Shown here: piece by piece, positions 61,426 to 64,000 of the stretch
How positions within the stretch are numbered: position 1 is the first letter of the stretch
Layout of the letters: the number at the start of each line of letters is the position of its first letter
Assembly (NCBI GenBank): GCA_039621445.1
Contig: CP154954.1
Span: 63,694,046-63,758,045 of the forward strand
Source of the DNA: Euglena gracilis
Taxonomy: Eukaryota; Euglenida; Euglenophyceae; Euglenales
Length of the DNA stretch: 64,000 bases
Direction: 5' to 3'
The notes under the pieces: model-generated
What the model saw: the letters and a program-made list of their open reading frames with translations, nothing else
Database searches by the model: none
Told to the model about the DNA's origin: nothing
Translations under genes and position numbers: made by a program

Positions 61426-64000
61426 ATGCCAAGGATCGTGGACGAGATGGACGAGGACGCCACCGGTGTGGAGTATGACCAGGCAGAGGAGACGTACGAG
61501 CAGACCCTCGAGATGTACGACGAGGCTGAGCCCGCAGGTGAGGGATACGAGGAAGATATGGCCCCCGAGGTGTACCAGGAGGAGATGGGTGCCGGGGATG
61601 AAGTCCCGGTGCAAGACCAGCCTATGCAAGACGAGTATCCCGGGGTGTCGGAGGAGGTGGCGGTGCGGCTGACGAGCCGCATCGACGCCGTGGGTGCCCA
61701 AGTCCGCGGCGTGGACGCGAGTCTCGGGCAGGTGGTGGCCCAGCTCGACCTCCTGGGCAACCGCACCCGGGAGATGTGGGATGACTGGCCCACCGCGGCG
61801 CTGGAGGAGATGGACAAGGAGATCAAGGCCACGAAGGAGGCGTCGCGGCGGCCTATCGACAAGTGGCGGAGGGGCAAGGCAAGGTCATCGCGCAGTTCAT
61901 GGAGACCATCCAAGACCAGTACGGACGGCTCGAGGGCCAAGTGGCGCAAGCCAAGGCGGCCGCCCGAAAGGCGGCGGATGAGGCGGCCCAAGCAATCACC
62001 GCCGTGCAGGCTGAGCACCGATGCCGCGAGGCAGAGGTGCAAGGCTTGACGGCGATGATGCGTGCCGGCCCCGGCGAGGGTGCGGCCCGGGTGGTGGACC
62101 CGGAAACGGCAGTGGAGGTGGCCCGGCACCGGGGAGCCATGGTGACGCGGGAGGAGATCGCCACGGTGATGCAGCAGATGGAGGAGCGACTGCAGCGGAT
62201 GGAGCTCAACTCCAAGACCGAGATCCCGGCGTTCCAGGTGCTGTATTTCAACAAGCCAGCCGACCGGATTTCCGTGGAGTTGGAGGGCAAGTGCAGGGTG
62301 TACTTGGAGAAGGCCTTCCGGGAAGTGGACCAAGTGGTGACGGCGCTGTTCAGGGAGATTCAGGTGGCGAAGGAGGAGATCAAGCAGTGGCCTGTGAAGA
62401 TGTCCGGTCTCCGCCCAGCCGGGGGACCCCCGGTGTCCTCGGCGGCTCAGACCACGCCGCCAACCCGAGGGGCAACCGATCCCTACCAGTCCGCCCCCCA
62501 GCCTGTTTCGGCGGGGGCGGCCCGAGCCCCGGCTGAGCGGTCCTCATCCTCAACCACCGCGCGCCCGGCAAGGGAAGGGATATCCATGCCGCAATCCGCG
62601 TATGCATTCCCCCGCCGATCGAGCACCGCCGCAGTCATCCGAGCAGAGCCGCTGTCCGTGTCACAGCGCCAACCGTCGTCCACCGCGCTCCAACGTGCAC
62701 CGTCGCATCAGCAGCCGTCCCGCGTGCAAGTGCAGCAGTCCGCGCTGTCGTCGCATCCGTCTGCACCGGCATCGCGACCCGCCAGCACCGCCGCCCCACC
62801 AGCGCACCGAGCAGGCAGCATCCGGCATCACACCCGCAAGCCGCAACCATCGCCCTGTCCAAGCAGTCAGCACCGGTTTCGGTGCCGGTGGCTGCTGCCC
62901 AGTCTGTCCGAGTCCAAGTCCGACCCGTCTCCCAAGTCTCTGTGCCTGTGTCAAGCCAGCCCCTGGGTGCCGAAGGCACTGAACCGCAGTGTGCCGAAGG
63001 CACGGTGTACCAGCAAGCCGTCCATCCCAACCCATCGCATGCCATGCATCAGACCCCCGCGGTGGCGTTCGCCAGCGGGATGTCTCCCCAGCCAGCCATG
63101 CAGCCATCAACCCACCCTGCCGGCGGGCCCCCGCCGGTGATGCAGTCTGCGGTGCCGGCCGCGATTGCGGCCACACCAGCGGACCCAGCCAATCCGCCCG
63201 CGTCGCGGCTCCGACCGGAGCTGCGGCTCGTGCGATCCCGCCCGGTGCCGACGAATGCAGCACCGATGCTCCTCATGCGTGCGGGGGCGAGTGTGCCCGC
63301 ACCCGTGAGGGGAACCGCCATCCGAGAAGTCCAAGCAACCACCCTGCCGCTGGGGGCTCCCCAGCTGCAGATCCTGCCACCGCACCTCCTGGATGCGCTC
63401 GGGTGGAGGCATCCGGGCCGGTTCTCGGGTAACGCCGAGGACTGGCCCCAATGGAGGCGGCGGTGGCTCCCCTACCTCCGCGAGGTGGAGGGGATGGTCC
63501 CCCTCCTCAGCGAGGCGCAGCGGGTGGCGCTGCTGCGGAGTACGGTGGATGAGGCGACGGCGTTGCACATCGACCTGATGGTGGAGACCTACCCCGAGAT
63601 GCCGTTCGAGGAGCTGTGGGCGAGGCTGGACCTGGAGTTGGGTGGAGACGACCGAGAAGCACTACGAAGGAAGCTCCGTCACCTCAAGGTGGTGACGCGG
63701 GGCAAGCTGACGGAGCGCGAGTGGCGGGAGTACTGCGCCAACGCCAAGGCGCTGGCGATGCAGATCGGGGACATGACGGACGTGGAGGGAGGAAGAGGCA
63801 GGCCCATGAAGAGGATCGGCGCCGTGATCACGCGGCGCTGGTCCTGGAAGGCCTACCGGAGGATGTGACGGTGGCGGAGGCGACGGAGATGGTGGTGGAG
63901 GAGACGGGTGTCGTGCCGAAGAAGGTGGATCGCCAAGGCAGAAGAATCAAGGTGGTCCCGGCGGATGATGACCACCGGGCGGCCATCAAGGCGGTGTACG
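61426..64000 (+). pseudogene. Gag of GC-rich Ty3-like retroelement (three frameshifts, runs off the window)
   Basis: The first frame opens MPRIVDEMDEDATGVEYDQ: acidic, then a helical stretch (LTSRIDAVGAQVRGVDASLG). After a one-base shift near 61,865 comes a coiled coil (AKAAARKAADEAAQAITAV, MQQMEERLQRMEL) and a Pro/Ser/Gln-rich linker. After a second shift near 62,840 the capsid-like domain follows (GRFSGNAEDWPQWRRRWL, EAQRVALLRSTVDEAT, ELWARLDLEL), typical of retrotransposon Gag. A third shift near 63,790 leads to ALVLEGLPEDVTVAEATEM. GC-ending codons dominate. Integrase at 42.4 kb has similar composition. Confidence 0.8.

Overview
The window is nuclear DNA from a eukaryote with a large, repeat-filled genome. 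It holds long CA, AAC and TA microsatellites, CCCTAA/TTAGGG-type telomeric motifs, and dozens of poly-C/poly-G tracts of 8 to 19 bases. It has several kinds of retroelement, small GC-rich islands that look like exons or element pieces, and no bacterial-style gene order. The retroelement types (DIRS-like with tyrosine recombinase, Ty3-like, and a methyltransferase-bearing fragment) and the GC-rich coding islands in AT-richer DNA would fit a large-genome alga or other protist. The sequence alone does not fix the lineage. I see no intact rRNA, no intact tRNA and no complete multi-exon host gene.

Layout. Positions 1-24,000 are mostly non-coding mosaic: poly-C/G tracts, short fold-back elements, microsatellites, a pair of 43-bp palindromic satellite arrays around a 685-bp higher-order repeat, and three candidate host exons (a Cys4 zinc ribbon near 2.2 kb, a basic segment at 13.8 kb, a RING-like Cys/His segment at 18.2 kb). 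Positions 24,000-39,450 are a nest of DIRS-like elements. Copy A (minus, 24.0-28.7 kb) is the most complete, with gag, RT, RNase H, tyrosine recombinase and inverted terminal repeats. Copy B (plus, 29.25-35.98 kb) has inverted ends, an internal inversion, and a segment with a CCHC knuckle, an NPPF domain and a cytosine-methyltransferase-like domain. Copy C (plus, 36.4-39.45 kb) is decayed. Two more fragments, D and E, lie at 47.3-49.9 kb.

Positions 39,480-43,340 (minus) hold a decayed Ty3-like pol in the order protease, linker, RT, RNase H, integrase zinc finger. Its protease is interrupted by a 0.7-kb GC-rich integrase fragment in the opposite orientation; a second copy of the same protease-linker region at 58.3-59.65 kb (plus) lacks this insert. 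A 0.53-kb direct repeat with a small basic gag-like ORF occurs at 45.3 and 60.2 kb. A GC-rich Ty3-like retroelement has inserted at the end of the second copy and runs off the right edge with its gag region (60.71-64.0 kb).

Between these lie a clear TTAA-flanked MITE (50,011-50,238), a broken coiled-coil ORF series (50.4-51.9 kb), a CACTGTCACCC satellite split by a GC-rich island with strong RNA-type hairpins (52.8-54.3 kb), and an AT-rich tandem repeat (56.9-57.7 kb). Nearly all coding regions carry stops or frameshifts, many at homopolymers, so some breaks may be assembly errors and not real decay.
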